A DNA stretch of 64,000 nucleotides from Bacillota bacterium (GTDB taxonomy: Bacteria > Bacillota > Clostridia > Christensenellales > Aristaeellaceae). The DNA lies in the NCBI GenBank assembly GCA_023398575.1, contig JAEWSC010000016.1, positions 43,219-107,218 of the forward strand, in the 5' to 3' direction. The notes beneath the pieces are model-generated. The model had not been told where the DNA came from. It did not search any database and worked only from the letters and a program-made list of their open reading frames with translations. The translations under genes and the position numbers were made by a program. Positions 27,128-35,423 of this stretch are shown one piece after another; the stretch's first letter is position 1; the number at the start of each line of letters is the position of its first letter.

Positions 27128-28240
27128 ATGTTCTTGATCGATACACAGAGCAAAAAGGCGGTATCGCTGGAAAAGAAGACGTTCTCTGAACTCAAGTTGT
27201 CCGAACGATATGATTTACAGGAGTGGATTGCCAACAATCCGAGTATACTCGGCGAAAACCTCCTGATCATTCAAAAGGAGTTTGATGGATTCTCCGACAC
27301 GAATGAGCGGCTTGATCTGCTTGCCCTTGATGAAAGCGGTAAGCTTGTGATCATTGAAAACAAACTCGATGACTCGGGTAAAGACGTTGTTTGGCAAGCT
27401 TTAAAGTATGTTTCATACTGCGCAACGCTGACCAAAAGTGAGATAGTAGAGATTTTCCAACGATACCTCGGTGCATCAGGCATCGCATCTGATAAAATAG
27501 CCGAGTTTTTTGACGCACATGACTACGAAAGCGTTCGTCTGAATCCCGTGGAGGGCGACCAGCGCATTATCCTCGTTGCGGCAAACTTTCGCAAGGAAGT
27601 AACCTCTACCGTGCTCTGGTTGCGCAACTATCACGGCATCGATATTACCTGTATTAAGGTGACACCATATCAGGACGTAGAAAAGCTCTATCTTGATACG
27701 GAACAGATCATCCCCATTCAGGATATTGGCGACTATCAGATACGCTTGACGGCAAAAAAGCAGGAGGAGACGATTTCTTCAAATGAGGAAGCATTGCGCC
27801 ATAAAAAACGATATAGGTTCTGGGAGCAGGCACTGCCGATTTTACGAGCTACGACAGGAATTTACAACAATGTCTCTCCAACAAATGATAATTGGCTAAG
27901 CGGAGCTGGCGGACACGGCGGAATCACATTTAATCCGATTATACGAATAGATGGAGCTCGTGCGGAACTGTATATTGATACAGGCGATGGACAACGAAAC
28001 ATCAGTATATATGATGCACTGAAAGCCAAAGAGAGTGACGTTGCCATCTCTTTTAAAGGGGAGCTCATTTGGCAAGACCTTCCCGAAAGGCGGGGATGCA
28101 GGATTTGTGTACAGTATCACGATTATGGGTTGAATGACGAGGAACATTGGGACGAGATCGCCCATTTCCTTGCAGAAAATATTAGGCAACTAATGAAAGT
28201 CTTTAAGCCCTTGCTCGATACGATCTTGAAGGATTATTAA
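27128..28240 (+). CDS. DUF4268/NucS-like PD-(D/E)XK nuclease-domain protein
   Basis: ATG 27128 follows GGGGAGG; 370 residues. Residues 1-120 form a NucS/DUF91-like domain with the active-site pattern of PD-(D/E)XK nucleases: a glutamate in LQEWIANNPSILGE, aspartate in NERLDLLALD, and E-N-K in LVIIENKLDDSG. The region 130-370 fits DUF4268 (RYRFWEQALPILRATTGIYN; WLSGAGGHGGITFNPII; IAHFLAENIRQLMKVF). Proteins of this type are found next to restriction systems and are thought to act on DNA. It ends the plus-strand island, directly before an integrase remnant. Confidence 0.75.
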   Translation: MFLIDTQSKKAVSLEKKTFSELKLSERYDLQEWIANNPSILGENLLIIQKEFDGFSDTNERLDLLALDESGKLVIIENKLDDSGKDVVWQALKYVSYCATLTKSEIVEIFQRYLGASGIASDKIAEFFDAHDYESVRLNPVEGDQRIILVAANFRKEVTSTVLWLRNYHGIDITCIKVTPYQDVEKLYLDTEQIIPIQDIGDYQIRLTAKKQEETISSNEEALRHKKRYRFWEQALPILRATTGIYNNVSPTNDNWLSGAGGHGGITFNPIIRIDGARAELYIDTGDGQRNISIYDALKAKESDVAISFKGELIWQDLPERRGCRICVQYHDYGLNDEEHWDEIAHFLAENIRQLMKVFKPLLDTILKDY

Positions 28241-28244
28241 ACAA

Positions 28245-28335
28245 TCACGCCCCCATCGCCTGCCGGAGGGTATCATCAATGTCTCCCTCAAATAAATGGA
28301 TGTACCGATTGTAGGTAATCTCTACGCTGGCATGC
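28245..28335 (-). pseudogene. 3' remnant of a second tyrosine integrase
   Basis: An 87-base segment (28249-28335) aligns without gaps to the 3' end of the integrase gene (29411-29497); I count 12 differences. The minus strand still reads the last 30 residues in frame, HASVEITYNRYIHLFEGDID and then DTLRQAMGA with stop, including the catalytic-tyrosine motif. Similarity stops sharply at the histidine. Most changes are silent, so it comes from a related, once functional integrase. Confidence 0.8.
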
Positions 28336-28386
28336 AACATGTACTTGCGTATGAATAAGGAATATAGTCTCACCATATAAGGTTAA

Positions 28387-29298
28387 CTATTTTCCGGAAC
28401 CCGTAACGCTTACTTCACAGACGGCTTTTGTACCGCTGCCATCAATTGCTATTGCGGTTATAGTCACTTTCCCCTTTTTCAACCCGGTCACCAAGCCATT
28501 GTAATCAATTGATGCAACCTTAGCATTGGAGCTTTTCCATGTGACGCCAGGCCAGGGGCTCTCTGGCGATGTTTGAGCAGTCAACTGAAGCTTTTTGTTA
28601 TCAGCAGCCAAATCAATGGTAAGTTTTCCGCTATTTACATTCTCCTCGCCGCATTTCAGAAGCACTTCCTTTACTGGATCCACGGCAACAAAGGGCATGC
28701 TGAGCTTTTTGGCTAACTTCTCAGCAGCGCTCCCTGAAAATCCCCAAATACTCACCTTATAGCTCCCATCAAACATTAACCTACTATCGATTGTCTTTAC
28801 GCTCTTAGGGATAGCAACCTTCTCAAGACTTGGACAGTAAGAAAATTCAAAGCTGAGTTTTGTGAGTCCTGCCGACAGAACCACACTTTTTAGTGATGGG
28901 TTATTGTAGAATTGCGAGTCTTTATTTTGTTTAACACTATTTGGAATTGTCAGGCTTTCAAGATAATTATTAAATGCAAATGCCGAATATCCTACACTTT
29001 CTAGGCCATGAGGAAGATCAATGTTTATAAGGCCTGTATTTATAAATGAAACAGCTCCTATTGATTTTAGGCTCTTTGGAAATATCACTTCATGCATTCC
29101 GGAACAACTGCTGAAGGTTTCGTCTTCTATGCTCGTTATACCTTCAGGGATCGAAATGCTTTGTAGCATAATTGCATTTTTGAATGCACCTTCACCAATA
29201 GCTTCTAAGGTCGAAGGAAGTGTAATACTCTCAACGGAACTGCAGTCACTGAATGCTCCTTTGCCGATACTGAAAACCCCTTCATGTAGCATGATCAT
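28387..29298 (-). CDS. Leucine-rich-repeat (BspA-type) protein with Ig-like domain, 5'-truncated
   Basis: Residues 1-205 are BspA-type leucine-rich repeats (IGKGAFSDCSSVESITLPST; LKSIGAVSFINTGLINIDLP). Residues about 220-303 are a Big_2 bacterial Ig-like domain (VTWKSSNAKVASIDYNGLV; GLKKGKVTITAIA). Such proteins are cell-surface, yet no signal peptide is present. The coding frame stays open upstream of ATG 29298 to 29343 without a start or ribosome site. I conclude that the 5' end was lost, probably when the integrated element arrived. It faces the integrase 3' end and may not be expressed. Confidence 0.7.
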   Translation of the reverse strand: MIMLHEGVFSIGKGAFSDCSSVESITLPSTLEAIGEGAFKNAIMLQSISIPEGITSIEDETFSSCSGMHEVIFPKSLKSIGAVSFINTGLINIDLPHGLESVGYSAFAFNNYLESLTIPNSVKQNKDSQFYNNPSLKSVVLSAGLTKLSFEFSYCPSLEKVAIPKSVKTIDSRLMFDGSYKVSIWGFSGSAAEKLAKKLSMPFVAVDPVKEVLLKCGEENVNSGKLTIDLAADNKKLQLTAQTSPESPWPGVTWKSSNAKVASIDYNGLVTGLKKGKVTITAIAIDGSGTKAVCEVSVTGSGK

Positions 29299-29356
29299 AC
29301 CATGTTGGGGAAAATGTGTAAATAGGCTCGGATTATAGGAGTTTTATGTTAAAGAC

Positions 29357-29400
29357 AAAAGCGGGTAGCCAGGCTGAAATAGCATAGCTACCCACGTTTT
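29357..29400. terminator. Terminator behind the integrase gene
   Basis: GCGGGTAGC and GCTACCC(A)CG arms flank a 17-base loop, with T runs on both strands (TTTTG on the minus strand, GTTTT on the plus). It stops integrase transcription before the LRR fragment. Confidence 0.65.
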
Positions 29401-29406
29401 ATCCGT

Positions 29407-30645
29407 TTATGCCCCCACCGCCTGCCGGAGGGTATCGTCGATATCCCCCTCAAAGAAGTGAATGTACCGATTATAGGTGATCTCCACGCTTGCATGCCCC
29501 AGGAGGTTGGAGATAACTTTTACTTCCACGCCCCTGGAGTATAAGTTGCTGGCGAAGGAATGACGTAAAGCATGTAGCCCCCTATGCTCTACATCGGCTG
29601 CTTCACAGGCATTTGCCATGGTTGTCAACAGATGCCGGTAACCGACATGCTCTCCCGTTTGCGTAGCAAATATATAGGGGCAACCAACCACCTGCTGCAT
29701 TTTCAATTTCCGGATGGCTTCCATGGCTTTGCTGTTTAGGGGAATAGTCCGCTTGCCGGATTCTGTTTTTGTGGTCCGCTGGACGATGTTCTTTCCATCC
29801 ACCCGGACCATGTTTTTGTTCACTCGCAGTGTACGCTTTTCTTCATCAATATCGTTCCATTCCAGCGCCAGAGCTTCACCTGCCCGAAGTCCTGTCTCCA
29901 AAATAAGAACGGCTCCCCATCCATAACGGAAGCGGAGCTTGTTACCTTTCTGCTCGGTGAAGGCTGCCACTAGTTTTTCCTGTTCCTCCTTTTCGTAGGG
30001 GAATACCACCTTAGTATTGTGAGTCATAGGAGGCATCTGGACGCCTTGTACTGGATTCCGCAAAATCACCTCTGTCAGCATGGCGTGTTCCAGGACCTGG
30101 CTGAGCATCAGCTTCTGCTTCTTGATGGTGGAGGCGCTAAGTTCTGCTTCCAGGCGATTGATGTATTCTTGAATATGCTCAAGCTTTATCTCCCGGATAT
30201 CCATATGAGCCAGATCATCTTTACAGAGCAGTTGAAGGCAAAATTGATACCGTGCATACGAGGTGGGGCGTACCTTTCCAAGCTTGTACTTTTCCAACCA
30301 ATTCAGCATGTAATCGGCTAATACCAGTTTTTCATCAGCTAAGCCCTTGTTTCCCTGAGAGCCTTTCGCTGCCTGCTTTTTCTTGGGTTGACCCTTCTTT
30401 GCTTCAGGCTCGTTTGTAGATTTCGCGGAAAGCTGTATAGTCTGGAAGCGTTCAAGCACCTCCGCTTCCGTATTGCAGGTGATGAACTTCCGCTTTCCAT
30501 CCAAATCCTTATAACCCGCCTGATACCTTCCGTCCGAGCGCTTGGTAATCTTCCCAAGCTTCAAATGAACGATTGTCACTGCTTTCCCTCCCTTAGATTT
30601 GCTGCCATCCGGAGAACCAGTGACATGGTAAATCGTTCTGACCAT
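29407..30645 (-). CDS. int: Phage tyrosine integrase
   Basis: ATG 30645 lies behind AGGAG; 412 residues. Residues 1-80 include an AP2-like arm-binding region (KRSDGRYQAGYKDLDGKRKF). Residues 105-200 are the core-binding SAM-like domain (LADYMLNWLEKYKLGKVRPT). The C-terminal half is the catalytic domain with Arg in LETGLRAGEALALEW, His-x-x-Arg in HALRHSFASN, His in LLGHASVEIT and the nucleophile Tyr in YNRYIHFF. It would insert and, with a directionality factor, remove the prophage. It lies at the lysis-gene end of the element. A relative's 3' end remains at 28245-28335. Confidence 0.95.
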   Translation of the reverse strand: MVRTIYHVTGSPDGSKSKGGKAVTIVHLKLGKITKRSDGRYQAGYKDLDGKRKFITCNTEAEVLERFQTIQLSAKSTNEPEAKKGQPKKKQAAKGSQGNKGLADEKLVLADYMLNWLEKYKLGKVRPTSYARYQFCLQLLCKDDLAHMDIREIKLEHIQEYINRLEAELSASTIKKQKLMLSQVLEHAMLTEVILRNPVQGVQMPPMTHNTKVVFPYEKEEQEKLVAAFTEQKGNKLRFRYGWGAVLILETGLRAGEALALEWNDIDEEKRTLRVNKNMVRVDGKNIVQRTTKTESGKRTIPLNSKAMEAIRKLKMQQVVGCPYIFATQTGEHVGYRHLLTTMANACEAADVEHRGLHALRHSFASNLYSRGVEVKVISNLLGHASVEITYNRYIHFFEGDIDDTLRQAVGA

Positions 30646-30780
30646 TATATCAACTCCTATTAGGCAATTGTGGTATTATATAGGAAGAGAAAGATGCGGC
30701 CGGTATTTGTCTCACATCCACAAGTAAATGCCGGCCGAAATAGTAGGACAATCCTGGGCTAAATGGGGGTTGAATAATCC

Positions 30781-31890
30781 TTACTGAGTAAGTTTATTCC
30801 GTGTTATAGGACCGACAATGCCATCAACCTTTATGCCGGCTGCTGCTTGAAATGCTGATACAGCCGCGGCAGTCAAAGGACCATATTTACCATCAATCGC
30901 CCCAGGATCGTATCCGAGTTGGAGAAGTCGAGATTGCACTGCATTCACATCAGCACCGGCCATCAGTCGTTTTCCAGGCTGATATTTCAGAAGTCTTTCC
31001 CCGAAATCCAAGGTCGCATTTTCCGGTTGCGTTTCCTTATCACCATTTCCGATTTCTTCAGGGGAAGATATCTCTTCGTTTTCAGCCGGGGCTTCCGGCT
31101 TCGCATCTTCGGATAAAGGCGCCTTCTCCGCCTTTTCAAGCGCTGCCCAGGTATCTGCTCCCACACAACCGTCCGCCTCCAGACCGCTATTCTTTTGAAA
31201 AGCCACCACGGCCGCCATTGTATTTGGGCCATAAATGCCATCCGCTTTTCCTGGGGTATATCCGAGATACAGTAGCTTTTCCTGGAGAACTCGCACTTCA
31301 TTGCCTTGCATCATGGTCTGTCCGGGGACATAGGAAAGAAGCCTCTGTTTTTCTGCTGAAGGCGCGTCAGGTTGAGCAGGTGATTCTTCCGTCAGATAAT
31401 CGATATAACGGCATTGATACCAATGAGTCCAACCCCTCTGGGCTACCTTCGTTTTCACCACACCATAGCTGAAGCCACGTGCTTCCACGGCATATCCTCC
31501 ACCGATGTAGACACCTACATGCCCGGGGCTGTAGAGCAACAATCCTGGAATCTCCGGTAATGAGGAAATGGACCCCTTTACATTTGCGGCACTGAACATG
31601 CCGTTCGCACCTTTGTCCGGGCGTCCGTCAAGGCCGTACACCTGGGTGCCATCATCCTTAGCCCAGTAATACCCCTTGATGAGCCCCACGCAGTCGGTAC
31701 ATTTCTTTTTTGCTGCTATGTCAGCTTTATACTGAGCCATGCGAGCGGTGGTATAGTGGGAAGGATATTGATTGGTTTTCCTGGCCAGCAAGCTTGTGGT
31801 GCAGTCGTAGCAGCAGGTTCCAAACCAATACCTTTGCCCAACCCATTGAAGCGCCCATTTTACCAGACCAAGATTTGTTTTAACCGTCAT
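30781..31890 (-). CDS. Endolysin: NlpC/P60-like domain with two peptidoglycan-binding domains
   Basis: ATG 31890 lies eight bases after GGGAGG; 369 residues, no signal peptide, so export needs the holin. Residues 1-165 are an NlpC/P60-type cysteine peptidase with a likely catalytic Cys in CTDCVGLIKGYYW and His in SPGHVGVYIGGGY. Two PG_binding_1 domains follow (VRVLQEKLLYLGYTPGKADG and VNAVQSRLLQLGYDPGAIDG), separated by an acidic linker rich in Pro and Glu. It cleaves host peptidoglycan at lysis. The holin gene is directly upstream. Confidence 0.92.
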   Translation of the reverse strand: MTVKTNLGLVKWALQWVGQRYWFGTCCYDCTTSLLARKTNQYPSHYTTARMAQYKADIAAKKKCTDCVGLIKGYYWAKDDGTQVYGLDGRPDKGANGMFSAANVKGSISSLPEIPGLLLYSPGHVGVYIGGGYAVEARGFSYGVVKTKVAQRGWTHWYQCRYIDYLTEESPAQPDAPSAEKQRLLSYVPGQTMMQGNEVRVLQEKLLYLGYTPGKADGIYGPNTMAAVVAFQKNSGLEADGCVGADTWAALEKAEKAPLSEDAKPEAPAENEEISSPEEIGNGDKETQPENATLDFGERLLKYQPGKRLMAGADVNAVQSRLLQLGYDPGAIDGKYGPLTAAAVSAFQAAAGIKVDGIVGPITRNKLTQ

Positions 31891-31906
31891 ATGAAAACCT
31901 CCCATC

Positions 31907-31933
31907 AAAAAGCGGCAGCTTACTCGCTGTCGC
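31907..31933 (-). terminator. T-tailed hairpin at the holin stop codon
   Basis: Minus-strand GCGACAGC and GCTGCCGC arms (one mismatch) with six-base loop are followed by TTTTT. It includes the holin stop codon. Confidence 0.5.
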
Positions 31934-32348
31934 CGTCGTCACTCGAACCCTTTACGTCGTTTTCATCCCGGAGCTTGGTCAACGTACCAGCAATAAACGC
32001 AGGCAGTTTGACGCCCATCTCCCCGACGTTCTCCAGAATGGAAAGCCCTTCATTGGAGATGAAGAAGAAAGCGGTGGCCGTGCGGAATACGCCCGCTGCA
32101 TTGCCGGTGATACGATCTAGCTGTGCAGCCAGGATCACCATCAAAAAGATGGTGGCCTTTTTCATCAGACCCTCAAAGCCAATACTGGACTTGAGGGTTT
32201 TGGTCTTCATGGCCGCACCGATACCGGTCAGGTAATCAAGCGCAATAAAGATGAGCAGGATTTCCAAAGCTCGGTCCCAGCCACCTAAGAGCGTCGTAGT
32301 GATCGCAGTGCCAATGGTCGTAAGGGTTGTCATCAAGGTTTCTTTCAT
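31920..32348 (-). CDS. Phage holin
   Basis: ATG 32348 lies seven bases after AGGAGG; 142 residues. Three hydrophobic segments are visible (TTIGTAITTTLLGG; ALEILLIFIALDYLTGIGAA; ATIFLMVILAAQL), then a charged tail (DENDVKGSSDDGDSE). The KSSIGFEGLMKKA turn and the amphipathic C-terminus fit the phage holin 4/toxin-secretion holin family. It makes the membrane pore that lets the endolysin reach the wall. Position between tail-fibre and lysin genes agrees. Confidence 0.9.
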   Translation of the reverse strand: MKETLMTTLTTIGTAITTTLLGGWDRALEILLIFIALDYLTGIGAAMKTKTLKSSIGFEGLMKKATIFLMVILAAQLDRITGNAAGVFRTATAFFFISNEGLSILENVGEMGVKLPAFIAGTLTKLRDENDVKGSSDDGDSE

Positions 32349-32381
32349 GTGCATGCCTCCTGAATTTGATTTAGTGCAATC

Positions 32382-32407
32382 AAAAACCGCCTCCAAAGGG
32401 AAGCGGT
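32382..32407 (-). terminator. T-tailed hairpin between tail-fibre and holin genes
   Basis: Minus-strand ACCGC and GCGGT arms with a partly paired loop are followed by TTTTTG, 20 bases after the fibre stop codon. Confidence 0.5.
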
Positions 32408-32428
32408 GAATAAAAGGATAGATCCGTG

Positions 32429-34726
32429 TTACAGCAGCAGGATCGCATCTCGAAGCTGTGTCATCACGGCAGTACTGGGCTTGTTCGCTGAGATTGGAAT
32501 CCACATAGGCGAGGAAATGTTGTGCGTGGCGCTTTCCAGATCCCATCCGTTGACCAAAGAAACAACCTGCTCAATTGCGGAGCGGATTTCCAGCACATGG
32601 CTTGTCCAGCCGGCCAGGGAAGTCACACCGGCCACCAGTGTTTCGGCCCAGGGGTATGTAACCATGCCATAATAGGCTCGCACCTGATCCACAGCATTTC
32701 GCAACTCCTGCATGTGCACTGCCTTTATAGGAGTGGTATTCGATAGCAGGTAAGTATCTGTCCAGACAGCAGAGAGATAAGAAAAGCTCCGAGAGACAAC
32801 TCCCGAAGCCAGCCCTAAGGTATCCGTTGTGGATAGAGCAATGCTTTGCGATCCCGCTTCCGTTAGTGCAGCGGTTCGTCGCATCACTACCTTCTTACCA
32901 GGGGTTAAGGCGCCGGTAGAAGAAGTGGAATAACCAGCCAAGGATGGCGTTTGGGCATGGCCGTCTGCATCCGCCCCGATGGTCACGAGGATGTGTGGTC
33001 TGCTGTTGAAGACTATTTTACCAGCGACAGGTGCAGCAATTGTCGGTGCGGCGGGAGCACTGTTTGTTTTCAGGGTCGCATAAACACCGGATAAGCCGCT
33101 GTCAAAGCCGGCTTTTGTTCCAAGTGCAGCCACTTTGAAATAGTAACTGCTACCCTCCGTGGTATGCGCAGTAAAAGCATAGCTGGTGGAAGCAGCTGTA
33201 CCGAGTAGGGTGTATGTCCCACCAGCAGTAGTCGATCGGTAGATGGCATACCCCGATACCGGATTGTTTGCACCTGCAACCGCCCCTGACCAGGATAAGG
33301 TGACCGATGTGCCTGCGTTGGCCAGCACAGCCGAAAGGGAAATGGCAGTAGGCGCAGAGCAGGCGGTATATACCTTGGATGTGACAGAGGCGTATGCGGC
33401 GCTGATCGCGCTATTGCTTCTGGCGCCAATGGTGTACACCTTGTAGTAGTAGGCAGTGCCCATGGTGGCATGAGATGTTACCTGCATGCTGCCGCTGGTG
33501 CCGGTGGAGGTCACTTCCCCCAGGTAGTAGTATGTTCCACCGGCAGATGTAGATCGGTATACCTGATAACCAGCAATAGTGTTATAGCTTCCTGCACCGG
33601 CTCCAGACCAAGAAAGAGTGAGGTTTGTACCAGCGTCTGGATTACCATTCGATACCGTTACAGAAGCCGGAGCTGCTGGTGCGCCATAGGTATAAACCGT
33701 ACGCCCCGAAGATGCGCCGCTGTTGGCATAAGCGCCTAGGGTATATACGGTATAGGTGTAGCTGATCCCGGCTGTACCATGGGCTGGCACGGAATAGCTG
33801 GTACCGGTGGTGGCAGCAAAATAATTTCCGTCCCTATAGATGTGATAGCCAGTAATGGGGTTGTTTGTACCAGCAGCGGCACCGGACCATGCCAGGGTCA
33901 CATTTGTGCCGGCAGCTGCATAGGCGGTTGTGCTTCCGTCAATGGTTACTGTGCTTGGTGCGGAGGGAGCTGTGAAGGAGCATGTCAGAGCGGTATAGGC
34001 AGAGGAAAGACCAGAATTGTAACCTGCAACACTTCCCAAGGTGAGCACTTTGTAATAGTAGGAACTGCCGTTACCCGAAGGGGCAGTGACGGTAGTGGAA
34101 CCGGAGCCGGCGGAGGTGGAAACAGTGGCGATATGACTATAGCTGCCACCGGCACTGTCTGATCGATAAATTTGATATCCTGTAATCCCGTTGCTGATTC
34201 CAGCGGATGCTCCCGACCAGGATAAGGTCACACCAGTACCGGGAGCCACATTGGTAGCGGATACTGAAACAGCAGACGGTGCTCCGCAGGCCGTGTAACT
34301 GTATTCCCAGTTGATGGTCACCGTGATCAGCGCATTGACCCGCAAAGACATAACATTGCCATCGCTGCTGGAGGAACCCTTGCCGGCGCCACGGATGCGG
34401 ACATTCAACGGGTTGGAGCCATACAGAGAAAGATCCGTGTACATCCCCACGTTCAGCTGTTCGTTCACATTGGAGGAAGCGCTGTTACCCGAGGTGGTGA
34501 AGGCGGCACATAGATCAGCGCCGGTATTTTCATTCCTTGCTATCGCCAGACGCATCTTGGAGTATTGATAGGTCTGGCTGATATTCATGGACGCGGAGGT
34601 GATATAGATATTCGAGCTTGGCAGACTGCCGCTGATCAGGGAAAGCGCAAAAACATATCCGCTGCCGTTACTGGTAATGGTATAGTTTCCAGTCAAGGCA
34701 GCGGATTGAAATATGGCTGTAGGCAC
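32429..34726 (-). CDS. Phage tail fibre-like protein with fibronectin type III repeats
   Basis: GTG 34726 lies seven bases after GGAGG; 765 residues. Residues 1-145 form a beta-rich head with unknown role. About 148-550 hold four fibronectin-III-like repeats, each starting near (A)PSA and carrying LSWSGA, GYQIYRS and YYYKV motifs. The C-terminal 200 residues include an Ig-like stretch and an unrecognised end (MQELRNAVDQVRAYYG). Such proteins decorate the tail tip or bind cell-wall sugar. It is the last gene before lysis genes, where host-range determinants usually are. Confidence 0.75.
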   Translation of the reverse strand: MPTAIFQSAALTGNYTITSNGSGYVFALSLISGSLPSSNIYITSASMNISQTYQYSKMRLAIARNENTGADLCAAFTTSGNSASSNVNEQLNVGMYTDLSLYGSNPLNVRIRGAGKGSSSSDGNVMSLRVNALITVTINWEYSYTACGAPSAVSVSATNVAPGTGVTLSWSGASAGISNGITGYQIYRSDSAGGSYSHIATVSTSAGSGSTTVTAPSGNGSSYYYKVLTLGSVAGYNSGLSSAYTALTCSFTAPSAPSTVTIDGSTTAYAAAGTNVTLAWSGAAAGTNNPITGYHIYRDGNYFAATTGTSYSVPAHGTAGISYTYTVYTLGAYANSGASSGRTVYTYGAPAAPASVTVSNGNPDAGTNLTLSWSGAGAGSYNTIAGYQVYRSTSAGGTYYYLGEVTSTGTSGSMQVTSHATMGTAYYYKVYTIGARSNSAISAAYASVTSKVYTACSAPTAISLSAVLANAGTSVTLSWSGAVAGANNPVSGYAIYRSTTAGGTYTLLGTAASTSYAFTAHTTEGSSYYFKVAALGTKAGFDSGLSGVYATLKTNSAPAAPTIAAPVAGKIVFNSRPHILVTIGADADGHAQTPSLAGYSTSSTGALTPGKKVVMRRTAALTEAGSQSIALSTTDTLGLASGVVSRSFSYLSAVWTDTYLLSNTTPIKAVHMQELRNAVDQVRAYYGMVTYPWAETLVAGVTSLAGWTSHVLEIRSAIEQVVSLVNGWDLESATHNISSPMWIPISANKPSTAVMTQLRDAILLL
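32995..34285 (-). repeat. Tandem fibronectin-III-coding repeats
   Basis: Four units of about 95-100 codons inside the fibre gene recur with shared blocks (TLSWSG, GYxIYRS, YYYKV). They are diverged at the DNA level, so they are old duplications. Confidence 0.6.
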
Positions 34727-34758
34727 GCGTTCACCTCCTTATAAAAAGGGAAGTCACA

Positions 34759-35421
34759 TCAAGCATATACAGCCCCGATCACCTTTTCGGCAGTAACGAT
34801 CTTGAAGGTGGGGCTGGCTGTAGTACTCACATCCTGGTTTACTCGGCTATTCACGGTATCCAGGTTCTTTTTATCATTGGCCGATAGAAAGCCAGCCTTT
34901 GTTTGGGTAGCTGCCTCATGGACATGGGCTTCGGAAACAATGCTGGACACCGTACCGCACATGGAGGGGTTTCCCCTCAGGTCTGTGATATTGCTTTCCA
35001 GGATGGAAGCTGCACCGGCAGGCACATACACGTCTGCCAAGGCAAGCTCGTATACTCCGGCATCCCGCTGAAGAGCCGGTGCTAATGGATTGGAACCGGG
35101 AGCACCAGCTTTGATCTTTACCGTGATCGCCCGCTCTGTCAGGCTCCAGCGCACAACCACCCGGTCGATACGGTTTAGAATGCCATCCGGTGTGGTCATC
35201 TCCAGGAGCAGAATACTGGTATTGACGTAATAGTACCCATTGATCCAGGCAGAACCTTCGGATATGCGAAGAGAGGTGCTTTCACCCGGCAGCACTTTCA
35301 GGCAATCTGCCGGAGAACCAAATACACCATTTCCAATCAGGGAAGCAAAGTATGCCGCCCAGTCGGCAGCATCATATTTCCGGTCTCCGTTTACGGAGTT
35401 AAAGAAGCTGGACTTTTCCAT
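34759..35421 (-). CDS. Phage tail/baseplate structural protein
   Basis: 220 residues starting at ATG 35421. The N-terminus (FFNSVNGDRKYDAADWAAYF) and the central SAWINGYYYVNTSILLLEM followed by an IDRVVVRWSL block match the upper-baseplate or structural proteins of Gram-positive siphophages. The C-terminal third (HVHEAATQTKAGFLSANDKK) resembles the hinge found before receptor-binding heads, but no head follows. It lies between the Gp37-like gene (two bases away) and the fibre gene. Confidence 0.75.
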   Translation of the reverse strand: MEKSSFFNSVNGDRKYDAADWAAYFASLIGNGVFGSPADCLKVLPGESTSLRISEGSAWINGYYYVNTSILLLEMTTPDGILNRIDRVVVRWSLTERAITVKIKAGAPGSNPLAPALQRDAGVYELALADVYVPAGAASILESNITDLRGNPSMCGTVSSIVSEAHVHEAATQTKAGFLSANDKKNLDTVNSRVNQDVSTTASPTFKIVTAEKVIGAVYA

Positions 35422-35423
35422 GA

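Noticed and set aside
32995..34285. Repeats in the fibre gene as a CRISPR array
   Set aside because: The units are about 290 bases, diverged, and encode protein repeats; there are no short repeats with unique spacers anywhere in the window.
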